A stretch of DNA of 64,000 nucleotides from Rikenellaceae bacterium (GTDB lineage Bacteria; Bacteroidota; Bacteroidia; Bacteroidales; Rikenellaceae). Both the position numbers and the translations under genes were made by a program. The DNA is taken from assembly GCA_015059715.1 (NCBI GenBank), contig SUZV01000007.1, positions 1-64,000 of the forward strand, given 5' to 3'. The notes beneath the pieces are model-generated. The model worked only from the letters and a program-made list of their open reading frames with translations. It was not told the origin of the DNA and searched no databases. Shown here in pieces: positions 34,482 through 44,414 of this stretch. The first letter of the stretch is position 1. Each line of letters starts with the position of its first letter.

Positions 34482-35569
34482 TGTTTATATATATATTCCT
34501 TCCTATATTACTACTATTCCTTCTAACCATAAGAGGTAAAGGAAAGGTTGTCTTTGCACTACTTTTATTGTTTCTAATAAATGTATGTAGAGATTACTCG
34601 GTCGGCTATGACTATGGACACAATTATAAAAGGACATATGATAATGAGATACTAACTAACCAAAGTGTAAATACTTATAATGAAGGCGACTCCTTCAATC
34701 TACTTGAGGCTGAAAGAGAGACTGTCGAAATAGGCTGGACTATGTTAGAAGCTTTTGGAAAGGCTAATAATTTACCCTTTTCTGTCGTAAATTTTATTGC
34801 AGCAATAATAATCTTTATAGCATTAGCATACTCCTTAAAACAAAGTCCTTGGCCCATCCTAAGTATACTATTGTATGTGCTACTATTTAGATATTATGCA
34901 ACTTTCAATACTATTAGACAATCAATATCCGCTATTATATTTGTCGCGTCTATACCATATATAGAAAAGAGACAATTTATCAAGTATTTGCTATGTTGTT
35001 TATCCGCTGCCGCTTTTCACTTATCCGCCCTACTAATGGTTTTCATCTATTTTCTACCTAAAATTAAAATTAGTTTTAAGATTTCATTGGTTTTAATTGT
35101 AGGAGCTTTTGTCATGTCGGCACTGAATATTGATATGATACTATTCTCGTGGATATATGACTCTGGATATATGTTTGATGCTTATGCTAAATATTTAGCT
35201 ATTGAAAACGAATACAATTATCCTATTATATATCTATATGTTCCATGCGTCCTACTATTAATTCCATATATACTATTAAGTTACAAATTAAAGGATAAAT
35301 ACATAGATATATATCAATTGTTATTTGTAATATCGATTATAATCTCTGTACTGTCTATTCACCACGAAGTATTATTTAGAATTAACGAGTACTTCCGTAC
35401 TGCATTAATAATAGCGATACCTGTATTATTGCTAAGAAATAAACCAAAATCTGTACTAACATTTGAGAATTTGGTTATATTGGGATGCTGCACGGTGTAT
35501 TACTCGATTTATCTCTTCTTGAATGCAAACGCTATTAGGCCATACGCTCTGATTTTTTTTGAAAACTAA
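34481..35569 (+). CDS. EpsG-family putative O-antigen/capsule polymerase
   Basis: A 362-residue membrane protein with about ten hydrophobic segments. It has the EpsG/Wzy-like motif GYDYGHNYKRTYD (about residues 42-54) after the second helix, then RYYATFNTIRQSISAIIF, a conserved patch in this family, and a late HHEVLFRINEYFR. It probably polymerises repeat units at the periplasmic face. Its position between flippase, glycosyltransferases and the end of the locus supports this. Strongly AT-rich. Confidence 0.8.
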   Translation: MFIYIFLPILLLFLLTIRGKGKVVFALLLLFLINVCRDYSVGYDYGHNYKRTYDNEILTNQSVNTYNEGDSFNLLEAERETVEIGWTMLEAFGKANNLPFSVVNFIAAIIIFIALAYSLKQSPWPILSILLYVLLFRYYATFNTIRQSISAIIFVASIPYIEKRQFIKYLLCCLSAAAFHLSALLMVFIYFLPKIKISFKISLVLIVGAFVMSALNIDMILFSWIYDSGYMFDAYAKYLAIENEYNYPIIYLYVPCVLLLIPYILLSYKLKDKYIDIYQLLFVISIIISVLSIHHEVLFRINEYFRTALIIAIPVLLLRNKPKSVLTFENLVILGCCTVYYSIYLFLNANAIRPYALIFFEN

Positions 35570-35606
35570 CAATTAAATACGAGTAAATAATATTTTTAAT
35601 ATATTT

Positions 35607-36692
35607 ATGAAAAAAGTTGCAATCATTGGCACTCAGGGGGTGCCTGCACAATATGGAGGTTTTGAGTCCTTGGTGGAGAACCTAGTAGGTGAGCTGAGTG
35701 ATAAAAATCTAAAATATACAGTTTTTTGTAGTGCAAAGGCATACAAAGAGAGGTTATCAACATACAAGAATGCAGAGCTTAGATATGTAAATCTTGATGC
35801 TAATGGTGTACAAAGTATTCCTTATGATATAATATCACTTATTAAGGCAACTCGTAAAAGTGATGTTATCTTGGTTTTAGGTGTATCTGGCTGTTGTTTT
35901 CTCCCAATATATCGTCTCTTTGCTCCTAAGAAGCGGTTGGTAATCAACATTGACGGTTTAGAGCATCGTCGCGAAAAGTGGGGCAAATGGGCTAAACGAT
36001 TCCTCAAGTTTTCTGAGAAGATGGCGATTAAATATGCGGACCTAATTATAACAGATAATAAGGGAATACAAGACTATGTAATAGATGAATACGGCAAAGA
36101 ATCAACACTTATTGCCTATGGAGGAGATCATGCCATATCAAATACTCTTTCTGAAGAGGAACAAGATAAAGTATTATCAAACTACAACCTTGTTAAGGGT
36201 AGATATGCAGTAACCGTATGTCGTATAGAACCTGAAAATAATTGTCATGTGACCTTAGAGGCATTTTCTCGTTCAGACAAGCAGTTAGTTTTTATTGGCA
36301 ACTGGGAAAAGAGTGAGTATGGCAAGAACTTAAAGTTAACGTACTCTAAACACAAAAACATTAAGATTCTTGATCCTATTTACGACATTAACACATTGTA
36401 TGCGCTACGAAATAATGCAGCGATGTATATTCACGGTCATAGTGCAGGTGGCACCAATCCATCATTAGTTGAGGCTATGTTCTTTGGTAAGCCCATCATT
36501 GCATATTGCGTTGTCTACAATAAAGAAACAACAGCAAATAGCGCGTTGTATTTCAACAACGTGGAAGAGTTGTACAATATTATCACAAATAATAACATTG
36601 ATTTTGTCGCACAGGGAGAAAAACTACACGAAATTGCAAAAAAGTACTATACTTGGAGTACCATTATAAAGCAATACGAACAAACATACTAA
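35607..36692 (+). CDS. DUF1972/GT4 glycosyltransferase, rhamnosyltransferase-like
   Basis: A 361-residue GT-B enzyme. The N-terminus KVAIIGTQGVPAQYGGFESL is the signature of the DUF1972 domain found in Cps2T-type rhamnosyltransferases; INIDGLEHRREKWGKWAKRF is also diagnostic. The C-terminal GT4 half has VCRIEPENN, and HGHSAGGTNPSLVEAM for nucleotide-sugar binding. With rfbABCD in the same operon, transfer of rhamnose is likely but not proven. A 37-base gap separates it from the polymerase gene. Confidence 0.87.
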   Translation: MKKVAIIGTQGVPAQYGGFESLVENLVGELSDKNLKYTVFCSAKAYKERLSTYKNAELRYVNLDANGVQSIPYDIISLIKATRKSDVILVLGVSGCCFLPIYRLFAPKKRLVINIDGLEHRREKWGKWAKRFLKFSEKMAIKYADLIITDNKGIQDYVIDEYGKESTLIAYGGDHAISNTLSEEEQDKVLSNYNLVKGRYAVTVCRIEPENNCHVTLEAFSRSDKQLVFIGNWEKSEYGKNLKLTYSKHKNIKILDPIYDINTLYALRNNAAMYIHGHSAGGTNPSLVEAMFFGKPIIAYCVVYNKETTANSALYFNNVEELYNIITNNNIDFVAQGEKLHEIAKKYYTWSTIIKQYEQTY

Positions 36693-36698
36693 TATAGA

Positions 36699-37769
36699 AT
36701 GCAAAAAAATACTCTATTAGATATTCTAAAATTTTATATCAATGGGGATGAACAATCTTTATGCCCCTCTTTCGATGGATGGAGTAATGAGGATTGGGTA
36801 TCTTTAATGAAACTATCAACAAAACAAGGTGTTTCAGCAATAGTTTACGACACAATATCTGATAAAATCAATAATAGTCAGATTTCACGTGGTGTTAAAC
36901 TAAACTGGGCTTTACAATCGGAACAGATTGAGCGGCGCACTCGACAGCAACGAGAAACAGCAGAAGATATTGCATCCATTTGGGATAAGAAGGGAATAAA
37001 AAGTGTCGTTTTAAAGGGTATTGGATTAAGTCCTTACTACCCTACTCCTTGGTTGCGCGAATGTGGAGACTTCGATTGCTACTTATTTAACGACTACGAT
37101 AAAGGTATAGATATTGTACTCTCTGAGGGTGGGGCATTTCTACATAAGGACTACAAACATGCTCAATTAAGATTCAAGAAATTAGCTATTGAGGTACATA
37201 AACACTTTACCTCTTATCGAGGCGAACAGGCTAAACATCAACTCGAAAACGACTTACATAAGCTTGTGAAAATAGAGACTTGTAAGCCTATAGCCAACGG
37301 CTCGAAAATTCTCTCTGCAACACCTACATTTAATGCTTGCTTTCTCCTTTATCACACCCTATTTCATTTTCTCTTCGAGAGTGTAACGCTACGACATATA
37401 CTCGACTGGGTACTATACATTAAGGCTGAACAGAAAAACATTGATTGGGACTATGTAGTTTCATTCTGCAAAAGATATAAATTGATTCATTTTGCCGAGG
37501 CACTAAATGCCATTGCTTTACACCACTTCGGAATCGAATTAAACACCCCTATTGCAAATCAATCAATATATCGAGATAGAGTAATGTGTGATATACTCAA
37601 CGAGAATGAGGGCGTAAGTAATAAGTCGGGGTGGAGCAGGAGAATTCAACTACTTAAGAATACTATAAAAACGCGATGGAAATACGAATTGATTGAGTCA
37701 ACATTTACTAAGGAGACCGTAAAACGTGCGTTTTACTTTATATTTTCGAAAGATGAACTAATGGAATAA
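36699..37769 (+). CDS. Nucleotidyltransferase-family protein (PF14907-like)
   Basis: A 356-residue protein of the 'uncharacterised nucleotidyltransferase' type often found at the ends of Bacteroidales polysaccharide loci. Visible are KGIKSVVLKGIGLSPYYP, LRECGDFDCYLF (candidate GDxD metal ligands), and HAQLRFKKLAIEVHKHF. What it transfers, and to what, is unknown. It lies 6 bases after the glycosyltransferase and is the last gene before the terminator. Confidence 0.75.
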   Translation: MQKNTLLDILKFYINGDEQSLCPSFDGWSNEDWVSLMKLSTKQGVSAIVYDTISDKINNSQISRGVKLNWALQSEQIERRTRQQRETAEDIASIWDKKGIKSVVLKGIGLSPYYPTPWLRECGDFDCYLFNDYDKGIDIVLSEGGAFLHKDYKHAQLRFKKLAIEVHKHFTSYRGEQAKHQLENDLHKLVKIETCKPIANGSKILSATPTFNACFLLYHTLFHFLFESVTLRHILDWVLYIKAEQKNIDWDYVVSFCKRYKLIHFAEALNAIALHHFGIELNTPIANQSIYRDRVMCDILNENEGVSNKSGWSRRIQLLKNTIKTRWKYELIESTFTKETVKRAFYFIFSKDELME

Positions 37770-37790
37770 AACAACAATTCATCAACAAAC

Positions 37791-37830
37791 AAAAATGAGC
37801 AGGCTTTGAAAGCTTGCTCATTTTTGTTTT
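37791..37830 (+). terminator. Terminator at the end of the polysaccharide locus
   Basis: A 17-bp near-perfect stem (AAAAATGAGCAGGCTTT with AAAGCTTGCTCATTTTT) is followed by GTTTTGC. It is symmetrical enough to act from both sides, and it ends the AT-rich block. Confidence 0.9.
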
Positions 37831-37903
37831 GCATCATTTACCACTATATTGCCAAACTAATATGTAATGGCTAATGCATAACGTTTAACATTAAAAGGGG
37901 CGA

Positions 37904-39272
<1,369 letters not shown>

Positions 39273-39319
39273 TAAGCGCGGAAAGTTATCAACAGATTGT
39301 GAAATATTAACTTTTGGCA

Positions 39320-40573
39320 CTACTTACTACGATTTACGACGTGCTCTAAGACTATAACGACGATGACACCCATAGCAAAGCCGTTGCAAAGGAGTGGCTC
39401 AACGACCGAGGGGACTATGCCACGTGGCATAAGTTGAAAGAGCATAGCCATCATAAGAGGTAGACCTATGGTCATGCCATCTGCAAAGCTACGCACCGAG
39501 GATGTCGAGTGTAGCATCTCGAAACCTGCGGCAAGCTGCGTACCCATCAAGAATAGGAGTATCACACCGATAACTGGATTGGGGATATTGGTGAGCACCC
39601 ATATAACATCGGGCGAGAGTGCGCAGAGGCTGAGCAAGAGCGTAGCAGGGACCAAGGCCCAGCGCGAGGCGCAGCCTGTCGAGGCTATGACACCTGGACT
39701 CATCGAGTAGTTTACTGGACCGAGAACGCCGACACTACCAGCCACGATATTCATAATTCCCGTAATGCGGACACCACTCTTAAGACGTTTGGGCATACCA
39801 TCTACCGAGAGCATTGCGCCCAACGACTCTATGGAGCCTATATCGTTTATAAGCAGTGCTATATAGCATATCACAAAGGCCACAATAAGACCCCAGTCGA
39901 AACTAAAGCTATCGATAAGCAGGTTGTCGAGCGATGCTGCCGTAGTAGCCATCGTCGTTGTATCGAAGAGTGCGTAATAGGCTACACTACCTACAACCAG
40001 AGCGATAGGTATAACGAGGCTCTTGGCCACACCCTTAAGCACTCGATTAAGTATCACCATACCTAAACAGCCAACAAGTGTAAAGATAAGGGCAAAGGTA
40101 TTCATCTCTGGGGTTGCCGATACGGGGAATATCAAGTTTTTGATTACCGGCGAGAGGGTAAAGGCGATAAGCATTAGTATCACCACAACAATACGCGGCG
40201 TAAATAGTCGCTGCACGTAGCGCATCATACCTCCAAACGTAAGGAGCGTTATGACTGCACCACCTAAGGCGATAGAGCTATATATAGCACTACTCTCGGC
40301 CCCTGCGCCGAGTGATGACAACACGCCCACGAGGAGCACTGCCGCAGGACCTACGACCAACGGCATACGGTGTCCCCAAAGCACCTGAATAAGCCCCGCT
40401 ATACCCATTACGGCGAACATCTTCTGAGCGTAGAAGAGCTTCTCACCTGGACTACCCTCGGCTACAAAGACACTGGTAGCGACAACAGCAACGGCGAGGA
40501 TAAACCACTGCATCGCATATATTATTAACTGCCCCACTGGGAGTCTATCCTCTATGTTATACTTTAGTTTCAT
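39320..40573 (-). CDS. NCS2-family nucleobase permease
   Basis: A 417-residue inner-membrane permease with 12-14 hydrophobic helices. Start IEDRLPVGQLIIYAMQWF and the central VGPAAVLLVG, INDIGSIESLGAML and SPGVIASTGCASR are typical of NCS2 (xanthine/uracil/guanine) transporters. Lying between purA and a guanine deaminase gene on the same strand, a purine substrate is likely; the exact base is not decided by sequence. Confidence 0.88.
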   Translation of the reverse strand: MKLKYNIEDRLPVGQLIIYAMQWFILAVAVVATSVFVAEGSPGEKLFYAQKMFAVMGIAGLIQVLWGHRMPLVVGPAAVLLVGVLSSLGAGAESSAIYSSIALGGAVITLLTFGGMMRYVQRLFTPRIVVVILMLIAFTLSPVIKNLIFPVSATPEMNTFALIFTLVGCLGMVILNRVLKGVAKSLVIPIALVVGSVAYYALFDTTTMATTAASLDNLLIDSFSFDWGLIVAFVICYIALLINDIGSIESLGAMLSVDGMPKRLKSGVRITGIMNIVAGSVGVLGPVNYSMSPGVIASTGCASRWALVPATLLLSLCALSPDVIWVLTNIPNPVIGVILLFLMGTQLAAGFEMLHSTSSVRSFADGMTIGLPLMMAMLFQLMPRGIVPSVVEPLLCNGFAMGVIVVIVLEHVVNRSK

Positions 40574-40649
40574 ACATCTACTTTTTAGGTTATATGTTTA
40601 TATGTTACAGCACGTTACGCAACACTCTATATCGCTTACGAGTAGTGCT

Positions 40650-41171
40650 CTAATACTCTACCTTATCCGTTTTGTCGTTCCACTTACGGAAGGCCTCCAA
40701 AGCCTCGTCGCGCATAAAGTGCTCGCAGTGTATCGAGCGACGGTCGTAGTCTAAGCGCAGCTGGTCATAGATAAACGAGTCGTCGAAGTCGATAGCCGCA
40801 GCATCGCGCTTGGTATTGGCATAGCATATACGCTCGATGCCTGCCCAGTAGAGCGCACTCAGACACATCGGACAGGGCTCGCACGATGAGTATACCGTAC
40901 ACCCCTTAAGGTCAAATGTTCCGAGCTCACGACAGGCGTTGCGTATGGCCTCGACCTCGGCATGGGCCGTAGGGTCGTTATTTGGCACTACGCGGTTAGC
41001 ACCACGGCTTATGAGCTTGCCATCGCGGACGATAACCGCACCAAAGGGGCCTCCGCCCCTGTCGATATTCTCCTTTGACAACTCGATAGCCATCCTCATA
41101 AAGGCTCTATCCTCGTCACTTACATCCCTCCTCTCGGGGAGGCCATTCTGTCTATCAATACTCTCCAACAT
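40650..41171 (-). CDS. Guanine deaminase-like nucleoside/base deaminase
   Basis: A 173-residue zinc enzyme of the cytidine-deaminase fold. The zinc/catalytic motif is HAEVEAI (His70, Glu72) with SSCEPCPMC (Cys100, Cys103). The region DFDDSFIYDQL near the C-terminus matches bacterial GuaD, which deaminates guanine to xanthine, better than the tRNA adenosine deaminase TadA. It lies between the permease gene and the phosphoethanolamine transferase gene; its start is 7 bases after the latter's stop, so the five minus-strand genes could be one transcript. Confidence 0.85.
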   Translation of the reverse strand: MLESIDRQNGLPERRDVSDEDRAFMRMAIELSKENIDRGGGPFGAVIVRDGKLISRGANRVVPNNDPTAHAEVEAIRNACRELGTFDLKGCTVYSSCEPCPMCLSALYWAGIERICYANTKRDAAAIDFDDSFIYDQLRLDYDRRSIHCEHFMRDEALEAFRKWNDKTDKVEY

Positions 41172-41178
41172 ACGCTAA

Positions 41179-42738
41179 TTACTTATCAAAGATACTCATC
41201 TTGTCGTCATATATATCGCTACTAACATCGAGATAATCCATCACACTATGGAAGATGTTATAGTGCCCCACCATATCGAGCTGGCGCAGCTCTGCGCCTT
41301 TACCATCAGTCCAGACGATAAACGGTATATGAATCTGCTCCTTAGGGGCCATCGAGGCGGCAACCATACCGTGCATATACATATTGCCCTCCCCAAGGCT
41401 CTCGCCATGGTCGGATATATATATCATCGAGCACTGGCGGTCCTCGACACCCTTAAGCAACTCTATCACCGAGTGTAGCAGGTAGTCGGTATAGAGTATG
41501 GTGTTGTCGTAGGCGTTTATCAACTCTTCTCTATCGGCCTTGGCCATCTCGACCGTAGTACATACTGGCTTAAAGCGTTCAAACTCCGCAGGATACTTCT
41601 TGTTATATGTCGGGCCGTGACTCGTGCTGGTGTGTAGCACCACAAAGAGCTTATCACTCTCGGACTCTGCAATCTCCTTGCCAAGGCCCTCTAAAAGTAT
41701 CGCATCGTAGCGGTCGTCCGACTCGGGATACTCCTCCCTAAGCGTTGCGAGCGTATGACACTTCTCGATATGCAGGGGAGGCTCGCCCCAATTCGTAGAA
41801 CGCCACACCACATCAACGCCATTGCGATAGAGGTAGTTTGGGAGAATCTCGTATAACTCCTCCGTTGGCTTATAATCGACGATAGCCTTCACCGCTGCGG
41901 TTGTCGAGGTAGCCGAGGCCTCGGCAATATATGTAGTAACACCATCCTGCTCAAGCAGAGGGTTTGTATTGCGCTCGTAGCCATAAAGCGAGAAGTTTTG
42001 GCGACGTGCCGACTCCCCTATCACCAATACACACACACTTCTATCATCTGAGGTTATAGTGGCATCTGGGAGCAGTATCTCCTTGCGGTTAATCATACGC
42101 TGGTGGTTAAAGTGACGCACAGTGTTTGCGACGTATGACCAGGGCATAAATAGACTACCTATGCGTGGGGCGTTATGGTCAATCCACAAGATATTGCCCA
42201 TATTTGCACACGCCACCAAGAGAATAATACCTATAGCCGACGACACATTTATAAGCATACGCTTAAACGAGCCCACATCGTAGCGTCGCATAAAGATATA
42301 TAGCGAGGCGGGCACTCCGAGCAAAAGCAGATATAGTAGTGGTGTAAACGAGAAGAATCCCGAGGCCTCCGAGAGGCGCGTGTTAAATAGGTTAGCCATC
42401 ATATCGCGCGTCAAGAGCACCTCGTATGTATTCACAAAGTAGAGTGCGATGGAGTTACATACAAACATCAGTGCTACGACAACCTTACCCACTATGCGTA
42501 GCAAGTAGATAAGCAGGTAGTAGACCATAAAGTTGGCGACAAGGATAAGCACAACAAAGCTACACACTATAAGATAGGCATTTGCACCACTCTCGACACT
42601 TCCCACGACCAGCTCAAACAGAGGAATGTGGAAGGCAACGAGATTGAATATACTTAGTACTATGGCCACCATTGTCAAGTTTGCAGGTCGCCCTAATCGC
42701 TGTTTTACAGCCTCTAAACATCGTTTCATACTCTTCAT
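41179..42738 (-). CDS. EptA-like phosphoethanolamine transferase (sulfatase fold)
   Basis: A 519-residue inner-membrane enzyme: five N-terminal membrane helices (about 20-180) and a periplasmic alkaline-phosphatase-fold domain. Motifs are VLVIGESARRQNFSLYGY with the nucleophile position Ser243, HTSTSHGPTYNKKYP, NTILYTDYLLHSVI and YISDHGESLGEG (metal ligands). The family adds phosphoethanolamine to lipid A or other glycans. Here the nucleophile is serine, where proteobacterial EptA/MCR have threonine. It lies 55 bases after a membrane PHP protein. Confidence 0.83.
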   Translation of the reverse strand: MKSMKRCLEAVKQRLGRPANLTMVAIVLSIFNLVAFHIPLFELVVGSVESGANAYLIVCSFVVLILVANFMVYYLLIYLLRIVGKVVVALMFVCNSIALYFVNTYEVLLTRDMMANLFNTRLSEASGFFSFTPLLYLLLLGVPASLYIFMRRYDVGSFKRMLINVSSAIGIILLVACANMGNILWIDHNAPRIGSLFMPWSYVANTVRHFNHQRMINRKEILLPDATITSDDRSVCVLVIGESARRQNFSLYGYERNTNPLLEQDGVTTYIAEASATSTTAAVKAIVDYKPTEELYEILPNYLYRNGVDVVWRSTNWGEPPLHIEKCHTLATLREEYPESDDRYDAILLEGLGKEIAESESDKLFVVLHTSTSHGPTYNKKYPAEFERFKPVCTTVEMAKADREELINAYDNTILYTDYLLHSVIELLKGVEDRQCSMIYISDHGESLGEGNMYMHGMVAASMAPKEQIHIPFIVWTDGKGAELRQLDMVGHYNIFHSVMDYLDVSSDIYDDKMSIFDK

Positions 42739-42793
42739 CTAAAATGTTTAGGTTGTTCTTTAGATTCGTAAAAAGTTAACCATTGTCGAGATA

Positions 42794-44044
42794 CTACTCT
42801 CGGTTTGCTTTTGGTCCTATCTTGCAACGCTCAAATTTATAGGACACCACTCTGATATATAGTAGAATCAGACCTATTGCTACAACCACTAACACCGAGT
42901 TAAATAGTAGCGTATAGGGCCAATTTATCGTATGCGATGGCCTACGACGTGGCGAATCGGCAACGGCACTATCGTAGCGTGCAAAGGGATTTGTGTATAT
43001 CACCTCGCCATCGGGGAAGTATGCCGTAATGCGCACAAAGGGCTCATCTGGGCCGAGTAAGAAAGATGCGCTATCGGCATCCTTAGCCAAGCATAGCGTT
43101 CTATGGTCGCTGCCAACAAACTTTATCGAGTCGGCCCTGCTCGACAGCTCTATATATACACTATCACTATCACCACGCAAGCCTATACCCGTCACCGTAG
43201 GGAGCATAGCGTTACGACGCACCTTCTCCTGCCACACTCCTGCACCATAATCTGGTGTGCGCATAGCATAGAAACAGCCTGCACGTAGCGTACTGAGCAC
43301 ATCGTCATAGCTTAGCGATGGTGTTGCCAGGAAGTTGGAGCGCACGGCGATGCTTGCCGAGCGATCGGGATAGTGTAGGTCGTCGTTTGCCACGCCTAAG
43401 ACATAGTGTCCAGCACTCAGAGCTACATCCCAATACTCATTCTCGGTGCTACGACCACTATCAAGCTCGATAAGCGTATACCCCTCTAAAAGTCGCAAAT
43501 GCTCATCCGTAGTAGCTATGGTACGCAACGGGTGGTTCATCTGCACAATGTCGGCATCGCGACAAAGCATATCGAGCATAAACTGACGCTGCGACACGCT
43601 AAGTGGCAAGAGCATATCGTAGCGACACACCTGTTCGGCACCGAATACCAAGTTATGGCTCTTAAAGAGGTTATAGCCGTGTTCGTAGAGCGACACCGCC
43701 TCGCCCGAGAGCGTAGGATGCTCCGTTATCTCGTTATGGTTCGAGAAGGTGACTATGTCGTAGCCATACTTAAGATACTCGTTAGCTACCTCCTCGGGCC
43801 AATAATCGCACTCGTTCAGAGGACCTTCGACACGTGTATGCGTATGGAAGTTTGCCCTACGCCACATATACGCGCTATCAATATTGGCATACGGATTATA
43901 TATGTCAGGGCCGAAGAATGGACCTAACTTCGCAAAGTTATATATCGGACTTACGGAGGTAACAACAACTGCGAGTGTGGCCACAAGCACAATAGTAGCC
44001 ACAACTCGCATCAGCCATAATCCTATGGTTTTAACAATTCTCAT
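42794..44044 (-). CDS. Membrane-anchored PHP-domain phosphoesterase
   Basis: A 416-residue protein with a transmembrane helix at each end (about 10-32 and 377-398) and a PHP metal-dependent phosphoesterase domain between (RRANFHTHTRVEG near residue 63, FSNHNEITEH, FGAEQVCRYD, QMNHPLR, DLHYPDRSA). Both anchors place the PHP domain on the periplasmic side if the first helix is N-in. The substrate is unknown; being upstream of a phosphoethanolamine transferase gene it may act on a lipid or glycan phosphodiester. Confidence 0.8.
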   Translation of the reverse strand: MRIVKTIGLWLMRVVATIVLVATLAVVVTSVSPIYNFAKLGPFFGPDIYNPYANIDSAYMWRRANFHTHTRVEGPLNECDYWPEEVANEYLKYGYDIVTFSNHNEITEHPTLSGEAVSLYEHGYNLFKSHNLVFGAEQVCRYDMLLPLSVSQRQFMLDMLCRDADIVQMNHPLRTIATTDEHLRLLEGYTLIELDSGRSTENEYWDVALSAGHYVLGVANDDLHYPDRSASIAVRSNFLATPSLSYDDVLSTLRAGCFYAMRTPDYGAGVWQEKVRRNAMLPTVTGIGLRGDSDSVYIELSSRADSIKFVGSDHRTLCLAKDADSASFLLGPDEPFVRITAYFPDGEVIYTNPFARYDSAVADSPRRRPSHTINWPYTLLFNSVLVVVAIGLILLYIRVVSYKFERCKIGPKANRE

Positions 44045-44069
44045 ATTTAAGTTTTAACTTCACAGCGGA

Positions 44070-44077
44070 CAAAGATA
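44070..44077 (-). promoter_or_regulatory. Putative -7 box of the PHP/EptA operon
   Basis: Minus-strand TATCTTTG, 25 bases upstream of the ATG at 44044. No good -33 TTG is seen at 19 bases, so this is a moderate call. Confidence 0.5.
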
Positions 44078-44178
44078 CCAAAAAGTACGTAATTTACATC
44101 ACGTGTGGCAACATATTGTGCAATAGAGTGCTGTAGCATAGGCATCATTATGATGCCAAAGATATGAAGTTAAACTTA

Positions 44179-44369
44179 GAAGCTGTTTTGAATTTTATTA
44201 AATTAGTTAAATCATTGCTGCGAGAAGAGTTTCGGAGTCTTTGAGGCTCTTATAGACTTCTTTCTAATTGCAAAATTTGGAAATAGCCCGCTATTACCTG
44301 CATTTTACAATACAAAATTAGTCCTATAATAGCTCTCAAATACTCTCGAAATAAAATTCAAACAGCTTC
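44179..44369. mobile_element. MITE-like non-autonomous element, 191 bp
   Basis: The ends are inverted repeats of about 20 bp: left GAAGCTGTTTTGAATTTTAT, right (reverse complement) GAAGCTGTTT-GAATTTTATT, differing by one base in the T run. TTA flanks both sides (44176-44178 and 44370-44372), consistent with a 3-bp TNA target duplication as made by IS5-group (IS1031-like) elements. No reading frame is present inside. A single copy was noticed in this window. Confidence 0.72.
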
Positions 44370-44414
44370 TTAAAAATGAAAAAGTTATATACCAAGAGTC
44401 CTAAATAGATAGCC

